The notes beneath the pieces are model-generated. The model had not been told where the DNA came from and did not search any database. It saw nothing but the letters and a program-made list of their open reading frames with translations. From Pogonophryne albipinna (Eukaryota; Chordata; Actinopteri; Perciformes; Artedidraconidae), in the NCBI GenBank assembly GCA_028583405.1, contig CM053259.1, positions 15,118,594 through 15,182,593 of the forward strand: a stretch of 64,000 nt of DNA, given 5' to 3'. The position numbers and the translations under genes are program-made. This document shows, piece after piece, positions 24,901-40,800 of the stretch (positions within the stretch are counted from its first letter, which is position 1; the number at the start of each line of letters is the position of its first letter).

Positions 24901-26214
24901 AAGAATCAAGACTATATGAGCTACCACTAAGCGACTCACAGTCTGTAAATTACCATTAAAAAAAACCTGGACGTTTAGTTTTCGTTTTAAGCATCGTTTT
25001 AAGGTCTTAACGTTTCATTTACAAATGCGCGTTCCCGTGACAAGGGGTGCATTTCATGATGGGGGTGCATCATTTGACACAACACCGGGTGGCGCGGTCC
25101 CGTGGGTTAGATCCGCGTTCATAATGCCGAGGAAAATAACGTCATTAGCACATTTTACAACTTGAGGACCGAATGTTTTTAATAAGGGCTATACAAATGT
25201 TCATACTGGGTAGTTTATTTAGTTTAAAAAAAATTATCCAACGATTTACAGACGTCTCTTTCCCAATGTTAGTCAATGGGAAAAAGTATTTCCGGGCCCA
25301 GCGACTGATACGGAAGTGTAGTACCACCGTTTGGTATCAACGAATATTTTCCTCAGAGTCCGGGGCACTTCCTGGGGTGAAAAGGTTCGCAAAAAAAAGT
25401 TCTAGTTCTAGATCTTTTTGGTGTGAACGCAAAATCCCAGGAACTATCGGAACTACTCCTGGGAAAAGTACTCCGGCGTGAAAGCGCCTATTCACATGAC
25501 GCATAATGAATACAGGAAGTTCTGTATTGATATTTGTATCACTTGACGGGTCCTGGTGTTGAATCTGGTATCATTTCGCCATTTCTGCCCAACCCTTGTC
25601 GATAATGAACATTTTTAGTTGCAGATAAAAAAAAAAAAATGTATGGTGAATGAGGCATTATCATTTTTTATACAATTTTCTGCTTTGGTTTAAGCCTCAG
25701 AAAGACCTTCTGTAAAGGCATTGTACAAATCCCATCGATTGTACTGTTAATGGCTATGACTATTACACTGGTATACCTGCAGAAATGTCAACTAACCAGA
25801 TCCTCAGGAAATACGGCATGTTGAGGAAGTGCAGCGTCTTAAGAGGGGACATCTAGACTTTTAAATAACAACCTAACTAAAAACGAGGAATAGTTTATGT
25901 ATACTTTTGGAAGTAACTAGAAGGATTTAAGTGAATAACTTTTTATCAGATCAGAAGTTGTAGTTTTGTTGTATATTCGCTTTTTTCACAATGATTTATA
26001 TTGTTCAATTTTACTACTCTGCTCCTGTGTTGCTTGCAGAACTCAGTTTGAAGAAATCGGTTCTGTGGAGGCCGTCTCACTTCGTGACATTGTTCCTGCT
26101 GCAAGCAAATGCTCTGTAAGTTAATAAAATCCTCTGAATCTTGTGACACCTTTAGCTCATTCTGGGTATTTTTCTTTTTTAATTGTGTTCATTGTTTTTG
26201 GTTTACAGGTGTAG
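15987..26214 (+). CDS. pip5k1a: Phosphatidylinositol 4-phosphate 5-kinase type-1 alpha
   Basis: Fifteen exons give 593 residues: 15987-16035, 17766-17800, 18006-18092, 18516-18646, 18762-18879, 19530-19682, 20812-21111, 21265-21473, 21561-21644, 21793-21841, 21931-22018, 22996-23163, 23314-23542, 26040-26115, 26209-26214. The enzyme phosphorylates PI4P to PI(4,5)P2 at membranes. Visible landmarks: [19 protein letters not shown], then [75 protein letters not shown] (catalytic), [10 protein letters not shown] (metal-binding) and the activation-loop end [12 protein letters not shown]. The variable C-tail is rich in Ser, Thr and Pro. Human PIP5K1A is 562 residues. The 18646/18647 donor is GC rather than GT. 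psmd4 and znf687 follow directly, as in human, which supports the alpha isoform over beta or gamma. The gene name is firm; which teleost duplicate it is cannot be told. Confidence 0.92.
17525..17558 (+). other. Possible frame-shifting cassette exon in pip5k1a intron 1
   Basis: A 34-nt block is bounded by a CAG acceptor and an AGAG/GTAATG donor. It does not fit the frame: skipping it joins exons 1 and 2 in phase, while including it brings a stop codon early in the 18006 exon. It may be an unused decoy or a regulatory poison exon. Confidence 0.3.
20035..20526 (+). mobile_element. LINE 3' fragment, clade unresolved
   Basis: Plus-strand translation gives a reverse-transcriptase C-terminal end: [18 protein letters not shown], then [19 protein letters not shown] and a stop at about 20256. 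A 3' UTR follows, ending in AAATAAACGATGAAATGAAT (ATGA-type simple tail). It lies in the pip5k1a intron between exons 19530-19682 and 20812-21111, in sense orientation. It is heavily 5'-truncated and not functional. Confidence 0.65.
24273..25088. mobile_element. Foldback element with 116-bp near-perfect inverted arms
   Basis: Arms at 24273-24388 and 24973-25088 are reverse complements with two mismatches by eye. They begin CCGGTGTTGTGTCAAAT and include CACCCCCATCATGAAATGC. The 584-bp loop has no coding potential and holds a tandem duplication (24637-24781). GTG abuts both outer ends and may be a 3-bp target duplication, though that is weak. It sits inside the larger element at 23942-25490. 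Confidence 0.75.
24637..24781. repeat. Two-copy 73-bp tandem duplication
   Basis: Copies at 24637-24709 and 24710-24781 both start AGATATGTAGAAAATAAACG and share CGTAACGTGGGAGAAAATA. They differ at a handful of bases. A short third partial copy begins after 24781. It lies in the loop of the foldback element. Confidence 0.8.
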
Positions 26215-29161
26215 AAAAATGAACTCAAATGAACAGAGACAAACTTGGAAGATGTTATGAGCACAAATGTTACAACCTCTCATTTGGTGAGATTTGAGGT
26301 AAAGTTATATATCGTTTCAGTGAGACCAAGTGGGATTTTAAATGTTTTTTTGTTTAGTTTTTGCACTTTGATTTCCAAATCTCAACATGGTGTGAGCATG
26401 TTAGCGGGTGGTTGTGTCGGACACTAGTGATTGCGGGTACATTAAGGCTATGGTGCTTATTGAACACTATTATTCATCTCATAGGAAAGCTTTTTTATGC
26501 ACAATCAAGGATTATTCTTGGCACCGATGTGCCCATCTCCATTTAGAGTGTAACAAGAGGACTTTGCCTTATTTAAGCAATGTTATCAATTGAATGGTAT
26601 TCTTTTTTTTTATTTCTCCTTCTTTGGTGTATAACAAACGCGGTCGCACATCATCATGCATACTTGGATCTGTAAGTGTCTCAAGCCCAGAGTATCATGT
26701 ATGGCTTGAATGCTTTAACACAAAACCATGTCATATGTGTTTCAGAACACAGTTTTAAATAAAAGTTTTAATTTTTTAAGGAAATTACTATATTCATAAT
26801 GGGTATGCTGCCTTTTTTAAGTCTACTCTTAATGCCAACCATGCTAGAAGAATGTGGTCCTCAGCTTGCCTTTTCTATTCAACCAGCTATTATAATAACT
26901 GACTGTGAATTCTAAATGACTCCTCATGTTCAGGTCAAAAGGTTTATTGAAAGCAGTGTTTATACTTATAAACTGTACGATCTGATATCAATTTCAGGCC
27001 TAGTGTGTAGATGTCCAATGTCCAAATGTGACGCAAGTACTGTTACTCGAATAGCTTTAAACAAAGCACCACAACAAACCCTGAGCTTGGGTCTGTCTCA
27101 TGAAGCAAGAATAGTGAGTTAGTCAGCTAAGTTTAGTGTGGATAAAAGAACTCCTTACATATGGGCTGTGAGGGTGAACATTCCCTTTTCTTACAGGAGT
27201 TAAAAAAATAACAGCATTTAGTTTAAAGTGTCATGTACCAAAGTGTATGACATTATTACAAATACAGTACAATCATCTTGTTTCCATTATAATTTATTAC
27301 ATTGGTATTATAATATAATACATGTTTGCAGTACAAGGTGTCCCACTACATCTCTAAACATGCAGGGCAATGCTAATGTAGATGTACCTGTAGTCTATAA
27401 ACTATCGTTTCATAGTATTCCTATTTGTTCAGTGTAGTATGAACGCATTCTAACACTGCAGCCACTGCACACAAAACTGTTTGTTACTTTTTGGATGGTG
27501 TATGTGTGCATGCTTGCCATTTTATCTTTTTACATTTCATCCACGAGAAAAAAAGTTTGCCGAATGTCATTGGGTGGGATGCAGTGGCCAAAAGAAAATT
27601 AGCAATATGGTTTCAAAGGAGTTTTTGACTTTGTTGCTGAATACTTCAAACTATACACACTGGGGGTACCACATTTTATAAAGTATTTTTATTTGCAAGT
27701 TGGCACTATTTGTGGTCCGATGCTATAAGTGAAAAAAGCTAAGTATAAACTCAACATGGATTATTTAAATTTGAGTAATCTACTTCCAACACCTCTACTA
27801 CTTATGTCAACCATATATTAAGTGTATTTTCAACCTGATTCATATTTGACTGTTTTATTATTTTAAGCTTTTTGTATTCCTGTTCCTGCTTTTATATTCC
27901 AGTGGGGCTTCTTATGGTTAATGGTGATAATAATGACGTAAATATAACATTTGTCATCTTTTAATAAAATCATTAAGAAAAAGACACAAATTGTTAGTGT
28001 AAAGTGTGTTGAGGCTCAAAAACTAAAGAAATATTTTTGAGACAGGCCCCAACCAAGGCATAGTTGTAATTTTATTTGTCTTAATTTAACATTGAAAGAT
28101 GCTTTGACCATGCAACAAAAATCTTTGTTTACATCGTATATATTCCTGAATGATAAAATGATGCATAACATTAAATTAATTGATAATATTCCCACCAACA
28201 TAAGTTTAAAAAGCATCATTTGGGTTCATTTATACATCTTGTAAATTATATTTTATTCTGCTGTCTGTTCAATCTGTCAGCCAATTATGTCCCCATATTT
28301 AAAGTAAAACTGTTTCTCATTGAATAAACTCCAAATCAGTCACACATGCAGCCTATGAACCTAACATGTACATAGTTATATGTATTATAGTATTTATTAT
28401 TATTATTGCCCAGAATGTTTATGAATAGTGATAATGGTTGAAAATGTGCCTTTCTATAGCACAGCAAGCCTGTATCTAAGGCTGCTTTCTTAAATCATAA
28501 TGTATTTCTTTCTGTATACTTTGTTAGTTGGTCTTCACTTGCCTTTGAATTATATACAATAAATGTGTGCACATCTATGCAGGAACCACAGCAAGGCCTT
28601 TTCACAGATTATGTATTTACAAGGGATGTACTGTTTTTCTACACTTGTACCTGAAATTATTAAAGAAAAAAATTGCAAAATTGTCTCAGTTGATTTGTTT
28701 GCATTATACAGATCAACCTTAAATCTCTTTCAGTGTTTTGCAGTATGCTATAAATACTGCAAGACAATATAAATGTTGAGGTAGCTTTCCATTTTATATT
28801 TGCAATTTAATAAACACAACTAGATTGAAATGTAAAGAAAATAACCAATTTCAATATAATCTTAATATAAACATTGACTTACAAATTGTATTGACTATGG
28901 CCTTTTTATCCATGTCTACTCATCTATCTTTCAACCACAAGGTACATCCAAGTCCCCAACACAACCTACAAACAGGAATTCATAAACAGATATTGAGTGA
29001 AATAGAATATATAACGTTGAATTAAAGTGAATATTGAATATGAGATGCACTTGAAAGCTCCAGAAAAGGCTAAAAAGCGGACTTTAAGTTAAAGTTTAAT
29101 ATTATTCTACTTTCTTGTTCATCAACAAATTACTATGTGAAATACAGGTCACAAAGCCCGG
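26215..29161. other. pip5k1a 3' UTR and intergenic DNA
   Basis: AT-rich, with no coding exon supported on either strand. The first part is pip5k1a 3' UTR of unknown length. No repeat boundaries or RNA genes were recognised up to the psmd4 promoter. Confidence 0.45.
26758..26763 (+). terminator. Poly(A) signal, pip5k1a (first candidate)
   Basis: AATAAA about 540 bp downstream of the pip5k1a stop codon. Further AATAAA hexamers occur downstream, so longer 3' UTR forms are possible. Confidence 0.45.
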
Positions 29162-29197
29162 CCAATCAGATTCCGTTTTGTTCAGCGTTTGTCCAAT
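29162..29197. promoter_or_regulatory. psmd4 promoter CCAAT boxes
   Basis: CCAATCAG at 29162 and CCAATAG at 29193 lie 51-86 bp upstream of the psmd4 ATG. No TATA box is evident. CCAAT-driven TATA-less promoters are usual for housekeeping genes such as proteasome subunits. Confidence 0.45.
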
Positions 29198-29247
29198 AGC
29201 CTGTGAGCTTGTAAGGCTACGACAGAGAGCAACAAGAAGTTTCCAAA

Positions 29248-33293
<4,046 letters not shown>

Positions 33294-34828
33294 GGAACAA
33301 AAGAGATGGACACAGTCTTCAGACAGCAACTAAAAAAATAATAAAAAAACGGACAATTGCTGGCTCATGCAGGATTACTTTACTATACTGAAATATTGCT
33401 GATGCATCGTCGGACTGACAGCCCAGCATGACCACACTCTGACTTTTTATTATTCTAATTTTTTTTGTCAGACACTCAAAAGCACCAATATTTACAGAAA
33501 TTACGAAAAACCCACAGTACTGAAAGACTTTAGTGTAAAATCTGACTGCCCTATAACATAAATTGATCGGGAAATGCTATATGGGCCAACTCTCAAATTG
33601 CCTTGTACCGTACATTTATACTCTACATGATATTATTACTGATAATTTACCTATCGGAAGAGAACATCATTTGGGATGACAGGCTCCTCAATTTAACAGT
33701 TAGCCACACTCCTGTCATGTTTCTGTGTGTTTTTGCAATAAAAGCTATATGTAATCATGTTGTGTTTTGGTGTTTTTTGCTGCCCTCAGAACCTGATTTT
33801 GATGACAGCTCTGTGAGCAGATTGGGGAGACAATACATTTGTTTTCCTCAAGACCACTGTCCCGAGTTCAAGTGTCTTCTCAAGATGTTAAAAATAGTCC
33901 GTTGAGAACATTTAATAAATGTTTAATGTCATTCACGTTAGAATCAAATATACGTGTCGTCTGCAGCATCCTCCGTCTATTTTCCCAGCGCTATCTCAGC
34001 CTGATAGGATGGCTCGGGTCATGTGACGGGAAGCACTGCATTTTCAGCTGAAAACGAGCTAGGATAGTCGGGATTCGCATATCCAGGTAAACAATCCAAA
34101 TACATAAAATATGAAACACAAATCCCCATCCCAATCATCCTCTTTTGTGGCATCGTCGACCCTACCATCACCGGGTTGTTATCGCTGTCTCACCATGCCT
34201 CAGCAGACTCCAGTGGGTTTTTAATGGCGAGCGCTAGCTAGCTAAATGACCCCTTTCCCTCTCTGTCTGCCTTGGCTGGAGCTCAGCGGCCAGCTAGCAA
34301 GCCTCCGCCGGGAAGGACCATCGTTGATCAAAATTTCCGAGGTTTCTGCTACCAAACGCTATCCTGGTTGAACTGTTTAACAACTGCTCACTACTGCAAA
34401 GCCAAGCATGCACTGAAAGCATTTTTAAAGCAATGTTTCCCATTCATAGCAAATGAGTGCTGAACCTGTTATCAAGAGGTGGGTTTGGCTGCAGAGACGC
34501 AGCCGCTAGCAGCGGGCTAGCTGGCTAACACAAATGCTAGTGCAGGATCTTGATAGCTAGGCTAGCTTTGCTGAACACAAGCTAAACTGCTATAGCTTGT
34601 TAGTTTATGTATAACGAAAGGTACATGCAATAAATATAATGCTTTGAATTAATCTCGAAAACGTTCACATATTAAGACTAACTATTTTACCATATTGCAT
34701 GTAGCAGGTATTATGCTAGCAAGGCAGAGCAGAGATTGATGGACAACAACACAGGCTGATTCATGCTATTGTGGTGCCTGCTACTATTATGTTTATACAT
34801 TTGTGTTTCTACAGGAGGTAATCCCGGT
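33294..34828. other. psmd4 3' UTR, then znf687 promoter and 5' noncoding exon
   Basis: The psmd4 poly(A) signal AATAAA is at 33737-33742. A probable znf687 5' noncoding exon ends at the CCAG/GTAAAC donor at 34086, upstream of the acceptor (ending 34814) that precedes the coding exon. No other coding exon was found. The DNA between 34200 and 34800 contains repeated GCTAGC-type motifs. Confidence 0.5.
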
Positions 34829-37800
34829 ATGGGGGACATGAAGACCCCAGATTTTGATGACCTGTTGGCAGCATTTGACATTCCTGACATAGATGCCAAA
34901 GAGGCCATCCAGTCTGCCCCAGATGAGGCAGAGGGACCCCATGGAGCTGCAGGTGCACCTCTGGGAAAGTCAGATAGCGGGGTGGGCGTTGGGTCATCCT
35001 TGAGACCGCCGAGCCCTGCAGACCCCCAGGCGGACACCCCAATTGTTAGTGTTATTGTGAAAAATAAAGTACGCCTTGAGAACGCAGATGGAGGAGAGGG
35101 AGACACAGACCAGGACCCTATTGATGTGATCGCAGGGGTGGATGTGGGTCCCAGTGCGTGTGCCCCTGGGTTGGCTGAATCTGAGGCCCTCAACCACAAC
35201 GGTTTTGGGACGTCTGGTGTGTCCACGCCCCTTCCCCTCAGCCAAACCCAGTCTAATGGAGCGCCCTGGTCCATTAACACCCCTAAAGTATCTTCAGAAG
35301 GAGCAGGCGCTGGTGCAGGCAAGTCACATAAGCAGGGCGGTAACATTTTCAACAGACTTAAACCGCTTGTGGCACAGGGGTCTGGAGATCCAGTTGGCCG
35401 GGCTCGTAAGATGCAGCTCCTCCAGCAGCAACACCAGCAGCAGCAGGATACAGGCCAAGAGAGGGCAGATGGTGTCAAAGCATCATTACCTTCATCCTCT
35501 CTGTCAGCAGGATCGTCTCCTCTGGCTGCAGGGGGGGCCGTCGGACTATCCTCGCCTTTCTTTCCCCCCTCCAAGCCCCTGCTTCCCACTCCACCCTCTG
35601 CCCTATTATCACACCCTTTGCACTCATCTCAGCCTTTTAACGGAGCACCCAAAGTGGGCCCTGCTGGATTTCTGCATCAGCAGATGGAGGAGGATGATGA
35701 TTCTGACCCTGATCTGGGGAGTCCACTGGTGATCCAAGAGAGCCCCGACTCCCCGACTTGCACTCAGCTGAGCCGGCGCTACAAGTCTGACTCTGCCTCA
35801 ACACAGCCCACATCCTCTGCTGCATTTCAGCCTAAACCTGGAGACACTCCTTCAGGGGCGTCTCTGACATCATCAACACCCCAGTCTGGCTCCACAGAGA
35901 GTCCTCAGCTGGAGGACAGGCATCCCGAACACGTAATAGAAGAGAGAGACTCGCCAGAGAGTCCTGAACCGGAGATGCCAAAATCTACTGCTCAAGTGGC
36001 AAACAAAAGGTGCTCCAGCCCTGCGGTGGCCTCCACTCCGCCTCCTCCTGAACTCCGGGAGCCCAAAGAGGAGGAGGAAGAGATGGAAGTGGGTAATAAA
36101 ATAGAGAAGGCTGCTGATGGCAAAGGGGACAAGGGAGAAAATGGAAGAACAAGTGAGGAGAAGATGGATGTGGATGATGGCAAGTCTAAACCTCTGTCCA
36201 CTGATGGAGGAAAGGCAGCTGCTGCACCTGCTGCTGCTGCTGGAGCTCCAGCCCGACCCCTTAAAGTCAGAATAAAAACAATTAAGACTTCCACAGGTGG
36301 AATCACCCGAACTGTCACAAGAGTAGCAGCTAAAGGTGGCGCTGCGGGAAAAGGTCTGGACCCAAAAACTGGGGAACGTAAGGTGGTAGGAAACAAGGCG
36401 CAAAAACTTGACTCCCCAGGTCACATGACAACTAATTCCCAGAAAGTAACTGCTCTCAATGCTCTACCTGTGTCTACACTCGCAGCCAGCAGCGTCATGC
36501 TAGCTGCTGCCACCAAGGTCCAAAACAAAATGGCTGCATCTGACAAGGCCAAGGTTTCTGCCACCGCTGTGAGCATCACTAAATCTGCTGCCCTGCCTGC
36601 GACCCCAGCTGTGGCCTCCTCTCCAAAGTTCTCAGTGGCTGCAGGTGGGATCAGTGTACGTACATCCACTAATAAGACGGCTAACGGAGGCAGTGGCACT
36701 ATCATTGGTGGCACCCTCCAGCCAAACAAACCAGCCTCCATTGTCAACAGCACAGGAGCCGTCATCTCCCGCAGTCAGTCGAGCCTGGTGGAGGCTTTCA
36801 ACAAAATCCTGAACAGTAAGAACCTTTTGCCGAGCTACAAGCCGGACCTCTCAGCCCCTCCACCACCTGAGTGGGGTCTCCCGCTCCCAGCCACAGGGTA
36901 CCGCTGCCTGGAGTGTGGAGACGCTTTCGCCCTGGAGCGCAGCCTGGCTCGGCACTATGACAGGAGATCTCTCCGCATCGAGGTGACCTGCAACCATTGT
37001 GCGAAGAGGCTGGCCTTCTTCAACAAGTGCAGTCTGCTGCTGCATGCCAGGGAGCACAAGGAGCGTGGGCTGGTCATGCAGTGCTCACACCTGGTGATGA
37101 GGCCGGTCACTGTCGAGCAGATGATTGGACAGCAGGACATAACACCCATCGGTGGTGAGTATGGATGCGACGATCAATAATCTTTACTGTTGGTTAATTT
37201 GTTACAATCTCATTCATTTTCATTGGGGCAGTACTATGTCAGAAAACAGCAAATCCATTCTTAGGGTGCTGAGATGAATTTTTATCGGCCAACACCGATT
37301 GTTGTTTGCAGATATTTGTTCTAAATAGTTTTGTAGTGATCTCTTTAAAGACCAATCAGATGAAACTTAACACGTGAGCTAAACTTGTCTGTTGTCTCTT
37401 GTAACTACAATGTGTCGCTTGTCAGTTTTAAAATCACTATTCTTCCAGATCTCCTAAAAATAATACTTATCTTGATATAAACTGCTGTTTAAACATAGCT
37501 AATGTTTAAAAATCAATGTACTATTAAATAAGACTATAAAGAAGCAGGCAAACATTCAAAAATTAGGAACCTGAAGAGCTGTAATCAGCTTATAATAGTA
37601 ATAATTTGGGTTATTAATCAACAGATTCATTTAGTTTTCAATCGTTTTAGCTCTACATTTATATTTCAACTAGTGTGCTGCTCGATTATGGCAAAAATCA
37701 TAATCACGATTATTTTGGTCAATATTGATATCACAATTATTAAATACGATTATTCAGTGACTTTGCAACATCCATATATTGAACTTTAAACAAAAAAAAA

Positions 37801-40800
37801 TTGAACAGTATGTTTTTAACAGTTGATTACCCTGACCTTTAAGTATAATTCAACTGAAAAACCCAAAAATTCAATAAAAATTAAATTATACATTTATATC
37901 TTCATTTAAATAAATATTATGAAAATAATAAATACCAATAAACAAGATCAACAAATATTTTGGAGCACACTTCCACAACCTACTAAACATATAAATATGA
38001 TAACTAATCTCACTCACAACCTGTAATGTTTAATTATATTCTACTCTTATTTTGGTAACCCCTTATCCGGAAACAGGAAGTAGCTAAAAGGCTCCAGCTT
38101 GACGAGGTTAGTACAAGTTGACTGTAGCTAGAGACCTGAGAATAAACACACACGCTTCCCTTGTAACGTGTCTATATGGATTTATTAAACAAACTGCAAG
38201 TCACAACACAACCTGGCCGAGAGGGCTTTCAAGGAGGAGCATTTCGATTTACGTTGTTTTCGTAATCGTTGCAAGCCAAAATCGTAATCGAGATTAAAAT
38301 ACGATTAATTGCACAGCCCTAGTGTAGAGTATAGTGAAGAACCATAAAAAGTAGGTGTTCTGATAATAATGAAAAAGCTCATCACTCATTTGTGTTTCAT
38401 CTCCATTGACCACGTCCCACCTGTCTCTCCTGACCTCCACCTTTGGTTGACCAGGCCTGCTCTCCTCTTCGTCCTCCTCTCCTCCAGTCTCCTCTTCTTC
38501 TGCCACCGCCTCTGCCAACTCCAGCCCCCTGAAGGACGCTTCCTCTCCGGCAGCAGCTCAGCCTCGAACGGTCCGCCGCGCACCTCAAGGCCCCCAGGCC
38601 CTGATGCCCCTGCCCTGCAAGAAGGCCGAGGGGCTGCAGTATAACAGCTTCAAATGTCCTGAGTGCCAAACACAGTTCTCTGGCAAGGCGGAGCTGGTCA
38701 CTCACTTCCAGCAGATCAGAGCTGCTCCCAACTCAGTGAGTCTTTGTCTCTATGACGCTGGTACCTGATGTTAAGAAACACTGGTGATCACCGTTTGATT
38801 TTCTTATCTTCTGTTTCAGACATGTACGCAGTGCTCGCCCCCGATGATGCTGCCTAACTCGTGTGCAGTGTCGGCCCACCAGAGGATCCATAAACACCGA
38901 GCACCTCATGTCTGTCCTGAGTGTGGGGGGACCGCCCGGCAGGCCAGCTTCCAGACTCATCTGGAGGAGGCCTGCCTGCACTTCGCCAGGCGCATCGGAT
39001 ACAGGTGGGGAAACACTTTCAAAAAACATCAAGACCTTAAATACTTCTCTAAATGATCTTGTAATATAGCTTCAAATCGTGTCTATGCCTTGACAAGAGT
39101 AAATCACTGACTATTTATTTCAAATAGGCTATTCTTTTTTATAGATGACCCAGAGCACCAAAGGGACACTTGATGCTTAATACTTGAGTGCATTGAAAAC
39201 TGAATTTGTTCTTTGATTATCTTCACCAACAGTTGTTTTTAAGCAGAGTATTATTATTTGTTATTATTTAAGAAAGTAGAAAATCATATATCTTCACTTT
39301 CCAGAACTGTTCTTGTAGATCTGCCAAAAATTAAATGTTCAGTAACAAGTAGTCATACAACAGCCAAAGTTCAAAATGTTTGAGTGATTCAAAGTTGAAA
39401 TAAAAATGGCTTGTGTTTAAGAAGTCGCATCTGCATTTTGTCAATGCATTGGCCATTTTCCTAATTAGATGCAAAAAGACACAAAAAGTAATGTCTACTG
39501 ATTTGAAATGTTTATAGTGGACATCTAGGAATATACACATCAAAGACATCCTTTAAAATATCTTGTATTAGTACCCTAACACATAATTCTCTGTGTCATA
39601 ATCTTCTCCAGGTGCTCGAGCTGCCAGGTTGTGTTCGGAGGGTTGAACTCCATCAAGTCCCACATCCAGACCGCTCACTGCGAGGTCTTTCACAAGTGCC
39701 CCAGCTGCCCCATGGCCTTCAAGTCTGCACCCAGCGCCCAGAGCCACATTAGCACCCAGCACCCAACGCTCACTGGGGGACAGGCCAAGTACGTGTAGAC
39801 CCTCTACCAAAACAACACGGGATCATCTTCAACCCATGTGTAGGAAATACGTTGGTTGCCACACATTTTGAAGTTTTCTTTTCATTCTTCTTTTGCAGAA
39901 TGATCTACAAGTGTGTGATGTGTGATACGGTTTTTACCCAGAAACCCCTGCTGTACATGCACTTTGACACTCACTTAGCCAAGCAAAAAGTGCATGTGTT
40001 CAAGTGCCCTGACTGCACCAAGCTCTATGCCCAGAAAGGATCCATGATGGAGCATATTAAGGTGTGTTTATTATTGAGGAAGCAATCCACAGATCATAGA
40101 TGTTAGTTAATTAGATACTGCCTAATATCACTGGAATTCATGTATTAGCCTTTTGCCTTTATGTGTGGCCCATTTGTTGCTTTCTACAGTGAATGTGGTG
40201 TCAAATAAGGCATTCAGCAATTTCTTGTATCGGCCTTAGCAAGGTTCCTCCTCAGTGGCCTTGTCTTAAGTTCTATACCAAGAACGGTTATGGCGCATTT
40301 CCACTACAGGGCCTCGCTCGGTATGGATAGGCCTTGTTAGGAGTTTGTTTATGTCTGTAGGCCGTTGTTCTGAGTGTGGACGGTCGGAGCATATACTGCG
40401 TTAGCTTAGCCGATCTCCATTCAGACAACACGCATTTTAAAAGGTTTTTCACCTGCCGTCTGTCTGCAGACTTGTCAACGCATTAATTCATGGTTTTTAC
40501 TAACCGGTATCAGTATGTTGTTACTTCGGCATCATTTTGAAACATGTATTACAATTAAATCACGGTCAAATATGTTCATTTTGTTGTAGTTGTAGCCCCC
40601 TCTCCAGCGATTCTCTCTCTAGTTTAGCATTCTCAACCCGACTCAGCCTGGTTGTTGGCCCGGAAAGAACCTCAATTTTATGGGACCAGAAAAACTGTGA
40701 AATAGTACCCGCTAGCCGGTGTAGGTACCATATGTGTTCGGCCTACCAGATGTGTTCGGGTCCGTTACGCTTACCAATGACGTCACGCATTGGCTTGACG

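Larger units (their letters stand above)
23942..25490. mobile_element. DNA transposon-like element with about 40-bp inverted ends, carrying a nested foldback element
   Basis: The left end is TAGGAGCTTTCACACC and the right end, read inward, TAGGCGCTTTCACGCC. Both continue into TACTTTTCCCAGGA and a GTTCC, so homology extends about 40 bp. A TA at each edge could be a 2-bp target duplication, but no longer one was found. It lies in the last large intron of pip5k1a. No transposase reading frame was found. About half its length is the nested element at 24273-25088. Confidence 0.65.

Noticed and set aside
34711..35589. Long open frame (292 codons) on the minus strand opposite znf687 exon 1
   Set aside because: It is the antisense shadow of a GC-rich, low-complexity coding exon; composition and lack of any domain fit that, and the plus-strand frame is clearly znf687.
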